64,000 nucleotides of DNA from Gordonia sp. SID5947 (lineage in GTDB: Bacteria; Actinomycetota; Actinomycetes; Mycobacteriales; Mycobacteriaceae), in contig NZ_WWHU01000001.1 of assembly GCF_009862785.1 (NCBI RefSeq), positions 3,906,001 through 3,970,000 of the forward strand, in the 5' to 3' direction. The position numbers were made by a program, and so were the translations under genes. Positions 42,530 through 55,014 of this stretch are shown one piece after another. Within the stretch, counting starts at the first letter, position 1. Each line of letters begins with the position of its first letter. The notes beneath the pieces are model-generated. The model did no database searches. It saw only the letters and a list, made by a program, of their open reading frames with translations, and was not told the DNA's origin.

Positions 42530-43759
42530 TCAGGCGACGCCCTCGGCCTTTGCCGCCTCGGCCACGGCGGCCGCGACGGCGGGTGCGACCCGATTGTCCA
42601 GCGGGCTGGGAACAATTCGGTCCGGCCGGATGTCGTCGGCGGCGACCGAGAAGATCGCTTCTGCCGCAGCGAGTTTCATGCGTTCGGTGATCCGGCGAGC
42701 GCCCGCGTCCAGCGCTCCGGCGAACACGCCGGGGAACGCGAGCACGTTGTTGATCTGATTCGGGAAGTCGCTGCGGCCGGTCGCGACGATCGCGGCACGC
42801 TTCGCGGCGACCGTCGGGTGGATCTCCGGGTCCGGGTTGGACAGCGCGAACACGATGGCGTTGTCGGCCATCGATGCGATCAGCGTTTCGTCGATCTTGC
42901 CCGCGGACACACCGAGGAAGACGTCCGCTCCGGCCAACGCCTCGGCGGGGCCGCCTCCGAGGCTGCGCGGATTCGTGCGCTCGGCCAGTTCCTGCTTGAC
43001 CTCGTTCAGATCCTCGCGGTGGAAGCTGACGATGCCCTTGGAATCGAGGACCACGACGTCGGACACGCCGGCATGGCCGAGGATGTTGGCGCACGCGACA
43101 CCGGCCGCCCCCGCGCCGGAGATGACCACCTTGAGGTCCCGCAGATCGCGTTTCTGCTGGGCCATCGCACCCTTCAGCGCGGCCAGCACCACGATGGCAG
43201 TGCCGTGCTGGTCGTCGTGCATGACCGGGCAGTCGAGGGCCTCGATCACGCGACGTTCGATCTCGAAACACCGTGGCGCGGAGATGTCCTCGAGGTTGAC
43301 CGCGCCGAAGCTGGGGCGCAGGCGGATCAAGGTCTCGACGATCTCGTCGGGGTCCTTGGTGTCGAGCACGATCGGGATCGAGTTGAGTCCCGCGAAGGTG
43401 CGGAACAGGGCCGACTTGCCCTCCATCACCGGCAGCGACGCGCGCGGGCCGATGTCACCGAGACCGAGGACGGCCGAGCCGTCGCTGACGACGGCGACGA
43501 GCCGGTCGGTCCAGGTGTATTTGTTCACGAGATGGGTCTCGCCGTCGATGGCCCGCGACACCTGCGCCACACCTGGGGTGTAGGCGATCGAGAGGTCCCG
43601 CTGGGTGTCGATCGGCGAGCGCAACTCCACCGAGAGTTTGCCGCCGACGTGCGCCATGAAGATCTCTTCGTCGGTGATGGGCAAATCGTCGATCGACGGC
43701 TCGTTGAATGCTGCTCGGGTCTGCCGGTCGGTCGGGACGTTGTCTGCCGTGCTGGCCAC
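42530..43759 (-). CDS. NAD(P)-dependent malic enzyme
   Basis: GTG 43759 follows AGGAGGA closely, giving 409 residues; a longer frame upstream has no ribosome site. The malic enzyme fold is clear: RDLSIAYTPGVAQVSRAI, LGDIGPRASLPVMEGKSALFRTFAGL, EDISAPRCFEIERRV, DDQHGTAIVVLAAL (metal/substrate site) and VISGAGAAGVACANILGHAG (Rossmann). It converts malate to pyruvate and CO2 and feeds NAD(P)H. It ends at the hairpin shared with the dehydratase-VOC gene. Confidence 0.93.
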   Translation of the reverse strand: MASTADNVPTDRQTRAAFNEPSIDDLPITDEEIFMAHVGGKLSVELRSPIDTQRDLSIAYTPGVAQVSRAIDGETHLVNKYTWTDRLVAVVSDGSAVLGLGDIGPRASLPVMEGKSALFRTFAGLNSIPIVLDTKDPDEIVETLIRLRPSFGAVNLEDISAPRCFEIERRVIEALDCPVMHDDQHGTAIVVLAALKGAMAQQKRDLRDLKVVISGAGAAGVACANILGHAGVSDVVVLDSKGIVSFHREDLNEVKQELAERTNPRSLGGGPAEALAGADVFLGVSAGKIDETLIASMADNAIVFALSNPDPEIHPTVAAKRAAIVATGRSDFPNQINNVLAFPGVFAGALDAGARRITERMKLAAAEAIFSVAADDIRPDRIVPSPLDNRVAPAVAAAVAEAAKAEGVA

Positions 43760-43989
43760 TGTTCCTCCTGCGTAACCCGCGTCATCGAAGAGGCGGGTAG
43801 ACGGTGGCGCCACATCGGCGGGGCGCCCGAAAACCTCGTCGGTCACAACCGCATCGGGTGGGCGTACCCCATCAGATGCCGCGACCGCCGCGTCCGGATA
43901 ACGCAACAACCTGGGCGCGGAACCCGCTCAGTGTCCCACCGTGTGGACGGCCGGATCAAGGTGCCCCCGAATGATCGACGGGGACTATA

Positions 43990-44006
43990 AGATACAACTT
44001 GTGTCT
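43990..44006. promoter_or_regulatory. Likely operator and -10 of the GntR-MFS operon
   Basis: AGATACAACTTGTGTCT is a near-perfect palindrome (7 of 8 pairs) of the type bound by FadR-family GntR proteins. It overlaps a -10 element (TATAAGAT at 43986-43993) and includes the GTG at 44001. Repressor binding would block transcription directly, which suggests autoregulation. Confidence 0.6.
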
Positions 44007-44660
44007 ATGTTGAGTGCTACCCCTGAATCGGCTGCTGAGCGCGTATATCGCGAGGTCAAGCGCCAAATTCTCACAAACGAGATTGCCGGCGGTGAGCTGA
44101 TCAGCGAGGGGGAGGTGGCCTCGCGATGGACCGTCAGCCGCACTCCGGTCCGGGAGGCATTCCTGCGTCTGGAAGCCGAGGGATGGATGCGCCTGTATCC
44201 CAAACGCGGCGCGCTGGTGGTGCCCATCGGCGACCGTGAGGCGCGGGATGTGGTGGAGGCCCGGGCTCTCCTCGAAGGCCACGCGGTGCGGTCGGTCGTC
44301 GGTGACGACGCTGTCCGCAGCGCGCTCGCCTGCCGACTGGCGGAGAACCTCGCGGCCCACCGTGCGGCGGACCCGGCCGACATCGCCGAGTTCTCCCGGC
44401 TCGACGCCGAGTTCCATCAACTCATCGTCACCGCCGGCGACAATCCGTTGCTCGCCGACTTCTTCGTCGGTCTCGGGGAACGGCACCGACGGATGACGAC
44501 CGCGAGCGTGCATCGGGACATCGCCGTCGCCACCAGGATTCTGTCCGACCACGGCGAACTGCTCGACGCCGTCGAGGCCGGTGACGCGGCAGCGTTCGAG
44601 ACCGCGCTGGGCGCGCACCTTGCCGGGGTCCACGACATCCGGCCGGGGGACAGGTCATGA
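44001..44660 (+). CDS. GntR-family (FadR/FCD) transcriptional regulator
   Basis: The N-terminal winged HTH (AERVYREVKRQILTNEIAGGELISEGEVASRWTVSRTPVREAFLRLEAEGWMRLYPKRGALVVPI) and the C-terminal FCD effector helices (FSRLDAEFHQLIVTAGDNPLLADFF) define the family. The start is GTG 44001 or ATG 44007. GTG lies about 8 bases after the -10 element, so the mRNA may be leaderless. The stop overlaps the start of the MFS gene, so the two are one operon. The ligand is unknown. Confidence 0.9.
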   Translation: MSMLSATPESAAERVYREVKRQILTNEIAGGELISEGEVASRWTVSRTPVREAFLRLEAEGWMRLYPKRGALVVPIGDREARDVVEARALLEGHAVRSVVGDDAVRSALACRLAENLAAHRAADPADIAEFSRLDAEFHQLIVTAGDNPLLADFFVGLGERHRRMTTASVHRDIAVATRILSDHGELLDAVEAGDAAAFETALGAHLAGVHDIRPGDRS

Positions 44661-45916
44661 GCGTCGCTGTCATCGACCGCGAGGACACCGCGACGGCACT
44701 GACGCCGCGTCGCTGGATGCCCGTCTCCGCATCGGTGTTCGCCGCCGCATGGGGCGGCAACGAGTTCACGCCGCTGTTGGTGATGTACCGCCAGAACGGT
44801 GGCCTGTCCGACGTCGCGGTGGACAGCTTGCTCTTCACGTATGTGCTCGGGATCGTGCCGGCCCTGGTGATCGGCGGCCCCTTGTCGGACCGGTTCGGGC
44901 GTCGGCCGTTGATGCTGCCGGCACCGATCTTCGCCGCGCTGGGCTCTCTGCTGCTGGCACTCGGCCCACACTCGTTCGCCCTGCTGAGTGTCGGAAGGGT
45001 GGCCAGCGGTGTGGCGCTCGGTCTGTCGATGGCGGTCGGCGGCAGTTGGATCGCCGAGATCAGCGCCCGCGACGGATCGGGTGCCCCGGCCGGCGCGCGA
45101 CGAGCCGCGATGAGTCTCACGGCAGGGTTCGGGGTGGGCGCCGGGCTGGCCGGTGTGCTGGCCCAGTGGGGTCCCTGGCCGACGGTCACGCCGTACGCGG
45201 TCAACATCGCGGTCGCCGTCGCAGCCCTGGTGTGGATGACGGGCAGCCCGGAGACCCGCTCCCGGCAGGAATGTCCGGGGCGGCTGCTCGACGACCTGAA
45301 GATCTCCGGTATCGCTCAACGTCGGTTCCTGCTCGTCGTGCTGCCGGTCGCCCCCTGGGTGTTCGGTGCCTGCGCGTCGGCGTATGCGGTGATCCCGGCC
45401 CTGATGACCGCGCACACCTCTGGCGCGCCGATCGCCTTCGCGGCACTGTGCTGCGTGCTGGGGCTCGCCGCCGGTTTCGGTATCCAGTCCGTCGGTCGCC
45501 GCATCGACGACCCGCACGGGGTGCGCGGCGTGGTTCTCGCCCTGGTCGTGCTGGCCCTCGGGATGGCCCTGGCAGCGGCCGCGGCGGCGATGCTGACGAT
45601 CTGGCTGTCGCTGCTGGCCGCCGCAGTGCTCGGCTGTGGGTACGGCATGGCGATGATCTCCGGTCTGCTCGAGGTCCAGCGGATCGCCGGTCCCGGCAAC
45701 CTCGCGGGTCTCTCGGCGGTGTTCTACGGGGTGACCTATCTCGGCTTCGCGGTGCCTGCGGTCCTCGCGTGGACGTCGCAGACATGGGCCTCGATCACCT
45801 ACCCGATGATGTTCGGCGTCGGCGTGGCGGCGGCGTCCGTCTGCCTGGCGACCGTCGCGCTCGCGCACCGCGCCGACAGGGCCGTCGACCCGCGCGACAC
45901 CTCCGCGACGACCTGA
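44657..45916 (+). CDS. MFS transporter
   Basis: The 419-residue protein has about 12 hydrophobic segments and the MFS signature LSDRFGRRPLMLP in loop 2-3. It overlaps the GntR gene by four bases (ATGA) and is likely controlled by it. The substrate cannot be told from sequence. An export role is as possible as uptake. Confidence 0.88.
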   Translation: MSVAVIDREDTATALTPRRWMPVSASVFAAAWGGNEFTPLLVMYRQNGGLSDVAVDSLLFTYVLGIVPALVIGGPLSDRFGRRPLMLPAPIFAALGSLLLALGPHSFALLSVGRVASGVALGLSMAVGGSWIAEISARDGSGAPAGARRAAMSLTAGFGVGAGLAGVLAQWGPWPTVTPYAVNIAVAVAALVWMTGSPETRSRQECPGRLLDDLKISGIAQRRFLLVVLPVAPWVFGACASAYAVIPALMTAHTSGAPIAFAALCCVLGLAAGFGIQSVGRRIDDPHGVRGVVLALVVLALGMALAAAAAAMLTIWLSLLAAAVLGCGYGMAMISGLLEVQRIAGPGNLAGLSAVFYGVTYLGFAVPAVLAWTSQTWASITYPMMFGVGVAAASVCLATVALAHRADRAVDPRDTSATT

Positions 45917-45989
45917 TCCGCTCGGACACCGGTCGTGTGGTGACCGGTAACCTCATCGTGGTTCTTCAGGGCGTGGGAGGGTGCGGGCG

Positions 45990-48036
45990 ATGTTGCTGGG
46001 CGCGTGGGTGACCGTGGTGACGGCGCTTGTGCTGGTGGTGCCCGGCGCGCTGGTCGGCCGCCGGATGACATTGCCGTGGCCGGTGGCGATCGCGGCCGGA
46101 CCGCCCATCACCTTCGCGATCGTGAGTCTCTTCACCGTGCTGTACTCGGCCATCGGGTTCGAGTGGAACGCGGTGACCGCCCTGGTCGCATTCGTGATCA
46201 CGCTGCTCATCGGATGGGCGTATGCGGCGCTTCTGCGGACTCGACGACTTCGTGATCTGGCACCGGAGGTGGCCGACGACGACCCGCCACTGACGCGGCG
46301 CGCCGCCCTGCCGTTGGTCGGTGGTGCCGCGATCGGCGGGGCGATCATCGCTATCACCTGCATCCGGCCGCTGGTCAAGACCGCGTTTGCGGGCTGGGCA
46401 ACATCTCACAGGTGTGGGACTCGCTGTGGCACGCCAGTTCGCTGCGGTGGATTCACGAGACCGGTGTCGGCTCGGCGCTGCGCATGGGCGAGTTGATGAA
46501 CTACGACACCCACGGATTCAACTATTACCCCAACACGTGGCATGCCCTCGGCGCCGTGCTGTTCCCGCTGACCGGTGCGGACCCGGTCGAGCTCTACAAC
46601 ACCTATTCGCCCGCGGCGCTGGCCATCACGGTGCCGTTCGGTGTCGCGTCCCTCGCGTACTGGATGGCCCGCCATCGCTTCGACACGAACCGGTCGGCGG
46701 TGCTCGCCGGCACCGCGGCGGCGGTGTCGGCGCTCTTCCCGTCGCTGCCGTATGTCGAGATCCAGCTGACGTCGGTGCCGAATGCGGTTGGGGTGTCGAT
46801 GGCGCCGATCGCGGCGATCTTGATCATCGGCGCGGTGCGCGATCGTCGACGCGTGCTGCCGGCCGCCCTCGCCCTTGCAGGTGTCTCCGCGACGCATCCG
46901 TCAGGCCTCATCCTGGCGGTGGTGATCGTCGCCCTGTGGTGGCTGTGCGAAGGATTGTGGCGGCCGGCCCATGGGCGTCTGCGTGACCTCACGACCCTGG
47001 TGGTGGTCGGCCTGGTGACATTGGTGGGTATCGCCCCCGTGGTGGCCGGGACCATCAAGGTGTCCGACACCAACGAACTGCCCTTCTTCGATTTCCGCGA
47101 GGAATCGGTCAGTGTGCTGAACGCGCTCGGTCAGGCGGCGTTCAACGGCACCATCCCGTTGCAGGACCACTACCCGATCTGGGGCCTGATCATCCTGACC
47201 CTGATCGGGCTCGGTGTACTGGTGTGGATGCGGTGCTGGGCAGGCCTCGCCGCGTGGCTGGTCTTCGTCCTCGTGACCGCCAACTCAGTTGTCGCACTGG
47301 GACCGTTGACGTATCCACTCGGTGCCGTCGGCGGCTACTTCTACAACTCACCGCACCGACTGACGTTCGTGGTCGCGATGCTGTCGGCGGCCGCGGCCGG
47401 GATCGCACTGGGTGCGATGGCACTTGGTGTCGCGCACCTGGTGGCGCGGCGGGTCTCTCCCGAACCAGCGCCGGTGCGACCGCGGTCGGCCCGATGGGTG
47501 GCGCCGACCGCGGTGCTGGTGCTGTTGCTGGTGGTCGCCGGGGCCGGTGTCTGGCGATACCCGTCGGACGCGCAGATCGCGTCGAAGCAGCGTGACGGCA
47601 AGTACGTCGGACCAGACGACCTCGTCGCGTATCACTGGCTCGAACAGCAACCCGGGGTTCGCGACACACTGGTGATGAACAATCTGGACCAGGGCACCGG
47701 CTGGATCTATCCGGTCACCGGTGTCACGCCGATGTTCCCGTTCTACCGGGCCAACGACTTCTCGCAGCGGCAGCGCGACCTGTACTGGGGCGTGAGCCAG
47801 ATCGGTGCCGACCCGCACATCGACCAGATCGTGCGAGACATGAACGTGCACTACCTGATCGACAGCCCGTCCAGCTACTGGCCGTTCCAGAACGGTGTGC
47901 CGGACCCGGAACACGGGGTGCAGGGCGACCCGTTCCTGGCGTTACGGGAGCGCGGTGCGCCGGGGCTGACGCCCGTCTTCCGGCGCGGCAACGTGACGAT
48001 CTACCGGGTGAACGACTCGGTCTTCACAGCCCCCGG

Positions 48037-48052
<16 letters not shown>
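45990..48052 (+). pseudogene. DUF6541-like multi-spanning membrane protein (Rv3635 type) with apparent frameshift
   Basis: ATG 45990 has GGGAGG upstream. The N-terminal frame holds three or four membrane helices up to VKTAFAGW (about 46400), where it leaves the family. The next frame holds the rest (GNISQVWDSLWHASSLRWIHETGVGSALRMGELMNYDTHGFNYYPNTWHALGAVLFP and further helices, to 48052). Adding one G to the GGG run at about 46398-46400 gives AFAGLGNISQVWDSLWH, a smooth join. By order (before galE) it equals Rv3635. The loop with WHASSLRWIHETG and YYPNTWH resembles GT-C-type glycosyltransferases. Its 3' end overlaps galE by 16 bases. Confidence 0.75.
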
Positions 48053-49056
<1,004 letters not shown>

Positions 49057-49109
49057 GATCACCACCGTATGCGGCGCAGCTGAGAGGTTGCCGGGTGGCC
49101 GCTGTGTGC

Positions 49110-49200
49110 TGTGGGGGTGATCTCGATACGACGCCTCGCTCCGCTCGGCATCTACTCGATCGGCGAGGGGCGATCTACTCGATCGGCAGGTTGCGGGGCC
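49110..49200. repeat. REP-like intergenic sequence between galE and rmlB
   Basis: The sequence contains two close copies of GATCTACTCGATCGGC-like words and the phrase TCTCGATACGACGCCTCGCT. Related words occur near 17000-17060. It lies in front of the galE start region and after the rmlB end. Confidence 0.45.
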
Positions 49201-51138
<1,938 letters not shown>

Positions 51139-51142
<4 letters not shown>

Positions 51143-51759
51143 AGGTGCGGCCGCTGGCCATCGACGGCGCGTGGGAACTCACACCAGTCCAGCACGGTGA
51201 TGCGCGCGGACTGTTCGCGGAGGTGTTCAAGGGCGACTTGCTCGAAGAGGTGGTCGGCCATCGGCTCGATCTCGCTCAGGTGAACCTGTCGGTATCGGCG
51301 GCGGGGGTGCTGAGGGGCGTCCACTTCGCCGACGTCCCGCCGGGGCAGGCGAAGTACGTGACCTGTCCGTCCGGCGCGATCCTCGACGTCATCGTCGACA
51401 TCCGGGTCGGCTCACCGACTTTCGGGACCTACGACACCGTGCTGCTCGACGATGTGGACCGCCGCGCGGTCTATCTCTCCGAGGGGCTGGGCCACGCCTT
51501 CTGTTCGCTGGCCGACGGCTCGACGGTCACCTACCTGTGCTCGACCGGATACAACCCGACCGCTGAGCACGGCATCAATCCGCTCGACCCGGAACTCGCC
51601 ATCACGTGGCCGACCACCGCCCGTGACGGCACGCCGCTCGACTACGAACTGTCGGCGAAGGACACCGCTGCGCCGGGACTCTCGGATGCGCGGGAGAGCG
51701 GACTGCTGCCCGAGTACGCCGATGTCACGGCCTACCTGAGGTCGTTGGCCGACGGCTGA
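51139..51759 (+). CDS. rmlC: dTDP-4-dehydrorhamnose 3,5-epimerase
   Basis: The 206-residue protein has the RmlC cupin: [53 protein letters not shown] (the H in VLRGVHF is the catalytic His) and [32 protein letters not shown] 51139 overlaps the rmlA stop (ATGA). It carries out the third step to dTDP-rhamnose. Confidence 0.95.
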
Positions 51760-51799
51760 CCGATCGGCGGCAGGCGTCGAGACCGCCCCGCTCCCGCCA

Positions 51800-52150
51800 T
51801 CACGTTTCCTTCTGGTTCTCCGAGTTCTGAAGCGCAATCGCTCGCGCGAGCCTCGCATACTTGATCTCGATCTCACGGAACTTCAGATAGGTCGACACCG
51901 TGGTGAACGCGAATGCGATCACCAGCAAGAACAAGACCAGGTCCAGTCCGCGCTGGATGCCGATCTGATTGGCCATCCAGGTCACGTCGTCCTGGCGCAA
52001 CATCGCGTACACCCCGAACACCACGAACGCGACGAACAGGATCTTCACTCCCGCCGACGATCGCGCCGTGCCGCGATTGACGATGAAGAACGTGACCAGT
52101 GCCACGATCCCCACGATGGTCACGATCTGCAACCAGATCATCGCGCTCAC
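51800..52150 (-). CDS. Small DUF2304-type membrane protein (Rv3632 type)
   Basis: The 116-residue protein has three membrane helices (LQIVTIVGIVALVTFFIV, AGVKILFVAFVVFGVYAM, GLDLVLFLLVIAFAFTTV) and a polar end (KFREIEIKYARLARAIALQ), the DUF2304 pattern. GTG 52150 overlaps the upstream glycosyltransferase stop (GTGA); ATG 52141 is another choice. In M. tuberculosis Rv3632 sits in the same place and boosts the activity of Rv3631. Confidence 0.85.
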   Translation of the reverse strand: MSAMIWLQIVTIVGIVALVTFFIVNRGTARSSAGVKILFVAFVVFGVYAMLRQDDVTWMANQIGIQRGLDLVLFLLVIAFAFTTVSTYLKFREIEIKYARLARAIALQNSENQKET

Positions 52151-52851
52151 TTCCTCATCCGGGTGTGCAGCAGGCCGTCGGCGACGATGTTCACGCCGTT
52201 GATCAACGACTGTCCCTTCGCCCGGGAATAGTCGGTGTACAGAATCGTCACCGGTTGTTCGGTGACGCGCCATTGGTGATGGTCGATGAGCGCGACGAAC
52301 TCCGACGCGTGGCTCATGCCGTTCATGATGAGGTCGAGCTGGTCGGCCACCGTCTTGTTGAAGGCGCGCAATCCGTTGTGCGCGTCGGTGAGTCCCAGTC
52401 GCCGAGTGCGCGGACTGAGAAATACGATGGTGCGCAAGGCCATTCGACGAATCATCGGTACCGACTCACTCCGCCCCTCGGCGAACCGGGTGCCGACCAC
52501 GATGTCCACCGGTTCGGTGCGGAGTCGCTCGACCATCGCGACCACATCGTCGACGCGATGCTGGCCGTCGGCGTCGAAGGTGACGAAGAAGCGTGCCCCC
52601 GGCTGGGCGCGTGCGTACTCGACGCCGGTCTGGATGGCCGCCCCTTGGCCGAGGTTGACCGGGTGCCGCACCAGACGGACGCCGGCCGAGGCGATCTCGG
52701 CGGCGGAGTTGTCGGTGCTGCCGTCATCGACACAGACGATGTTGGGGAAGACCTTCGCCGCGTCCGAGGCGACCTTCCGGATCACCTGCGCCTCGTTGTA
52801 CACGGGTATCACCAGCCACACGTCATCATTGCTGGTGGAACCGGAGACCAT
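52147..52851 (-). CDS. Polyprenyl-phosphate glycosyltransferase, GT2 (Rv3631/PpgS-like)
   Basis: The 234-residue protein is a DPM-like GT2 enzyme: VWLVIPVYNEAQVIRKV, VCVDDGSTDNSAA (nucleotide-binding Asp), FFVTFDADGQHRVDDV (DxD-like) and DAHNGLRAFNK. In M. tuberculosis the homologue Rv3631 (PpgS) makes polyprenyl-phosphate-N-acetylgalactosamine for modifying arabinogalactan, with help of Rv3632. The same pair here suggests the same task. ATG 52851 is the start used. Confidence 0.85.
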   Translation of the reverse strand: MVSGSTSNDDVWLVIPVYNEAQVIRKVASDAAKVFPNIVCVDDGSTDNSAAEIASAGVRLVRHPVNLGQGAAIQTGVEYARAQPGARFFVTFDADGQHRVDDVVAMVERLRTEPVDIVVGTRFAEGRSESVPMIRRMALRTIVFLSPRTRRLGLTDAHNGLRAFNKTVADQLDLIMNGMSHASEFVALIDHHQWRVTEQPVTILYTDYSRAKGQSLINGVNIVADGLLHTRMRK

Positions 52852-52902
52852 GTCGGTTACCCTAGCCGAGGTGTGGGGGCATCCCGGCACTAGTCTGGTC
52901 GC

Positions 52903-53775
52903 GTGCCGATCGACGTGATGATGCCCTTCTACGGCGACGTCGCGCAGTTCCGGCAGGCCGTCACGAGCGTGTTGGCCCAGCGTGACGGAGACCTCCGGCT
53001 CGTGGTGATCGACGACTGCTACCCCGATCCCGAGCCCCGCGAATGGCTGACCTCACTCACTGATCCGCGGGTCCACTACCTGCGCAATGAGACGAATCTC
53101 GGGGTGAACGGCAATTTCCGACGCTGCGTCGAGCTCGTCGAGGCCGAGCATTTCGTGGTGATGGGCTGCGACGACGTGATGCTGCCCGATTACCTCGGCA
53201 CCGTGCGCGCCCTCGCGCGCGACCACCCCGATGCGGTGGTGATCGCCCCCGGCGTGGAGGTCATCGACGACCGAGACGATGTGGTGCGTCCGCTCGGCGA
53301 CCGGATCAAGGCGTTCCTCACGCCCAAGCCCGCCGTCGGTGCGGCGGCGACGACACTGACCGGTGAAGCCATGGCCACCAGCCTCTATCACGGCAACTGG
53401 ACCTATTTCCCGTCGTTGCTGTGGCGCACGGCGGCGGTTCGGGACGTCGGCTTCCGTCCCGGGCTGGAGATCGTCCTCGACCTGGCGTTGTTGGTTGACC
53501 TCGCCGCGACGGGTGGTTCGCTGGTCCACGACCCGACGGTGGTGTTCCGCTACCGGCGTCACGAGGCGTCGGTCAGTTCTGTGCAGGCTGTCGACGGTCG
53601 ACGGTTTGCCGAGGAGAACGCGTTCTTCGCCGTCGAGGCCCGGCGATGCGCCGATCTCGGCTGGCATCGGGCCGCGCGCGCCGCGCGCTTTCACGCGACA
53701 TCGCGGCTGAATCACGCTCAGTCGCGCGTACTGACGGCCATCGCCGCGCTGCGCCGCGCGAACGCGAGACCATGA
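52903..53775 (+). CDS. Glycosyltransferase family 2
   Basis: The 290-residue GT-A enzyme has PIDVMMPFYGDVAQFRQAVTSVLAQRDGDLRLVVIDDCYPD at the start, then EAEHFVVMGCDDVMLPDYL (DD metal-binding), and YHGNWTYFPSLLWR. GTG 52903 lies 51 bases from the divergent PpgS-like gene. The acceptor is unknown, but the context is cell-envelope glycan. Its 3' end overlaps the flippase gene by 58 bases on the other strand. Confidence 0.87.
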   Translation: MPIDVMMPFYGDVAQFRQAVTSVLAQRDGDLRLVVIDDCYPDPEPREWLTSLTDPRVHYLRNETNLGVNGNFRRCVELVEAEHFVVMGCDDVMLPDYLGTVRALARDHPDAVVIAPGVEVIDDRDDVVRPLGDRIKAFLTPKPAVGAAATTLTGEAMATSLYHGNWTYFPSLLWRTAAVRDVGFRPGLEIVLDLALLVDLAATGGSLVHDPTVVFRYRRHEASVSSVQAVDGRRFAEENAFFAVEARRCADLGWHRAARAARFHATSRLNHAQSRVLTAIAALRRANARP

Positions 53776-54989
53776 ATCGACATCCCGACGATGGGTCCGC
53801 CGATCAGGGCGATCGCCACTCGGCCCTCGACCCCGAGCGGCACCAGCAGTAGACCGGCCGACGCCAGCGTGGCGACCCACCATCCGGTGGCGTACCAGCG
53901 GTGCGAGCCGACCGCGATCGCGGCGGCCCCGGTCACCGTCAGCAGGGCGAGAGCGGTGGCACCGAGCGTGAACGCGGCGAGGGTGACGCCCGCGAGCTGG
54001 AAATCGGCCCCGAACACGGTGGTCAGCAGCCAGGGGCCGACGAGCCATGCGGCCGCCGAACCCACCACGCCGATCGCCGCGACCACCGCGACGGGCGCAC
54101 GCAGAGCCACCATCAGATGGCGCCTGCCGTCGACGAAACGGGTGATGAGCACGCCCTGGAAGCTGTTCAGCGGCACCAGGAGCGGTGCCCGGGTGAGTGT
54201 CACGGCCAGCACCACCGCCCCCACGGTCGCGGTGTCGGCGTCGTCCCCGCCGGTGGCGTTGATCAGTACCGGGAAGCCCATCACCAGCACCGCGCTCGCG
54301 GCGGCCGCGGCCATCGCGGTCACCGTGTTGCCGGTGAAGTGCCGGGGCGTGACGTCGCCGTGCAGACCGACCGCGGCCCGTGCCTCACTCGACGTGAGCA
54401 GGACGGCCATCCACGACACCGATCCGATCACCGTGATCACCAGAAATGCCGTCACCTCACCGTCGAGGGCCACCGCGACGACCGCCCCGACCAACCGGAT
54501 CAGTGCGTCGACGGAGAGCAGGACCGCGAACGGACCCCAGGCCAGCGCTCCCGACAGCGCGCCCGCGAGATGTGCGTAGACCGCGAACGACGCCACGCCG
54601 ACCGAGAGCAGCAGTACCGACAGCCAGCGTTCGTCGGTGAAGACCTGACCGCTCCACAGCGGTGACGTCGCGGCCACCAGGGCCGCGAGCACCAGGCCGA
54701 TCGTCGTGTTGATCAGCCACGGACGTGCGCGGAGGCGGTCGGCGGGCGTGCGGTGAGTGTCGAGGGCGGCCCGCACGGCGCGGGTCGTCTCCTGGAGCTG
54801 GCCGTTCTGGGTGCCGGTGACCATGCCGTAAGCGGCCCAGAACACCGCGAAGACGGCATAACCCGCGGCACCGAGATGACGTGCGGCCAGCAGCAACACC
54901 AGATATCCGGACGCGGCGGCGATGAGTGTGGCGACGGTGACGCGCCCGATGGTGCCACGGACCGGCCCCTGGTCTACGTCGTCGGACAT
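53718..54989 (-). CDS. Polysaccharide flippase-like membrane protein (Rv3630 type)
   Basis: The 423-residue protein has about 12 hydrophobic segments, beginning GRVTVATLIAAASGYLVLLLAARHLGAAGYAVFAVFWAAYG, which is typical of the Wzx/MviN-like flippase group. It corresponds by position to Rv3630. A role moving a polyprenyl-linked sugar, such as the PpgS product, across the membrane is inferred from the neighbours. The 58-base convergent overlap with the GT2 gene is unusual. Confidence 0.8.
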   Translation of the reverse strand: MSDDVDQGPVRGTIGRVTVATLIAAASGYLVLLLAARHLGAAGYAVFAVFWAAYGMVTGTQNGQLQETTRAVRAALDTHRTPADRLRARPWLINTTIGLVLAALVAATSPLWSGQVFTDERWLSVLLLSVGVASFAVYAHLAGALSGALAWGPFAVLLSVDALIRLVGAVVAVALDGEVTAFLVITVIGSVSWMAVLLTSSEARAAVGLHGDVTPRHFTGNTVTAMAAAAASAVLVMGFPVLINATGGDDADTATVGAVVLAVTLTRAPLLVPLNSFQGVLITRFVDGRRHLMVALRAPVAVVAAIGVVGSAAAWLVGPWLLTTVFGADFQLAGVTLAAFTLGATALALLTVTGAAAIAVGSHRWYATGWWVATLASAGLLLVPLGVEGRVAIALIGGPIVGMSIHGLAFARRSAAMAVSTRD

Positions 54990-55014
54990 GGGAGATCCAC
55001 CGATCTGACCGGTT

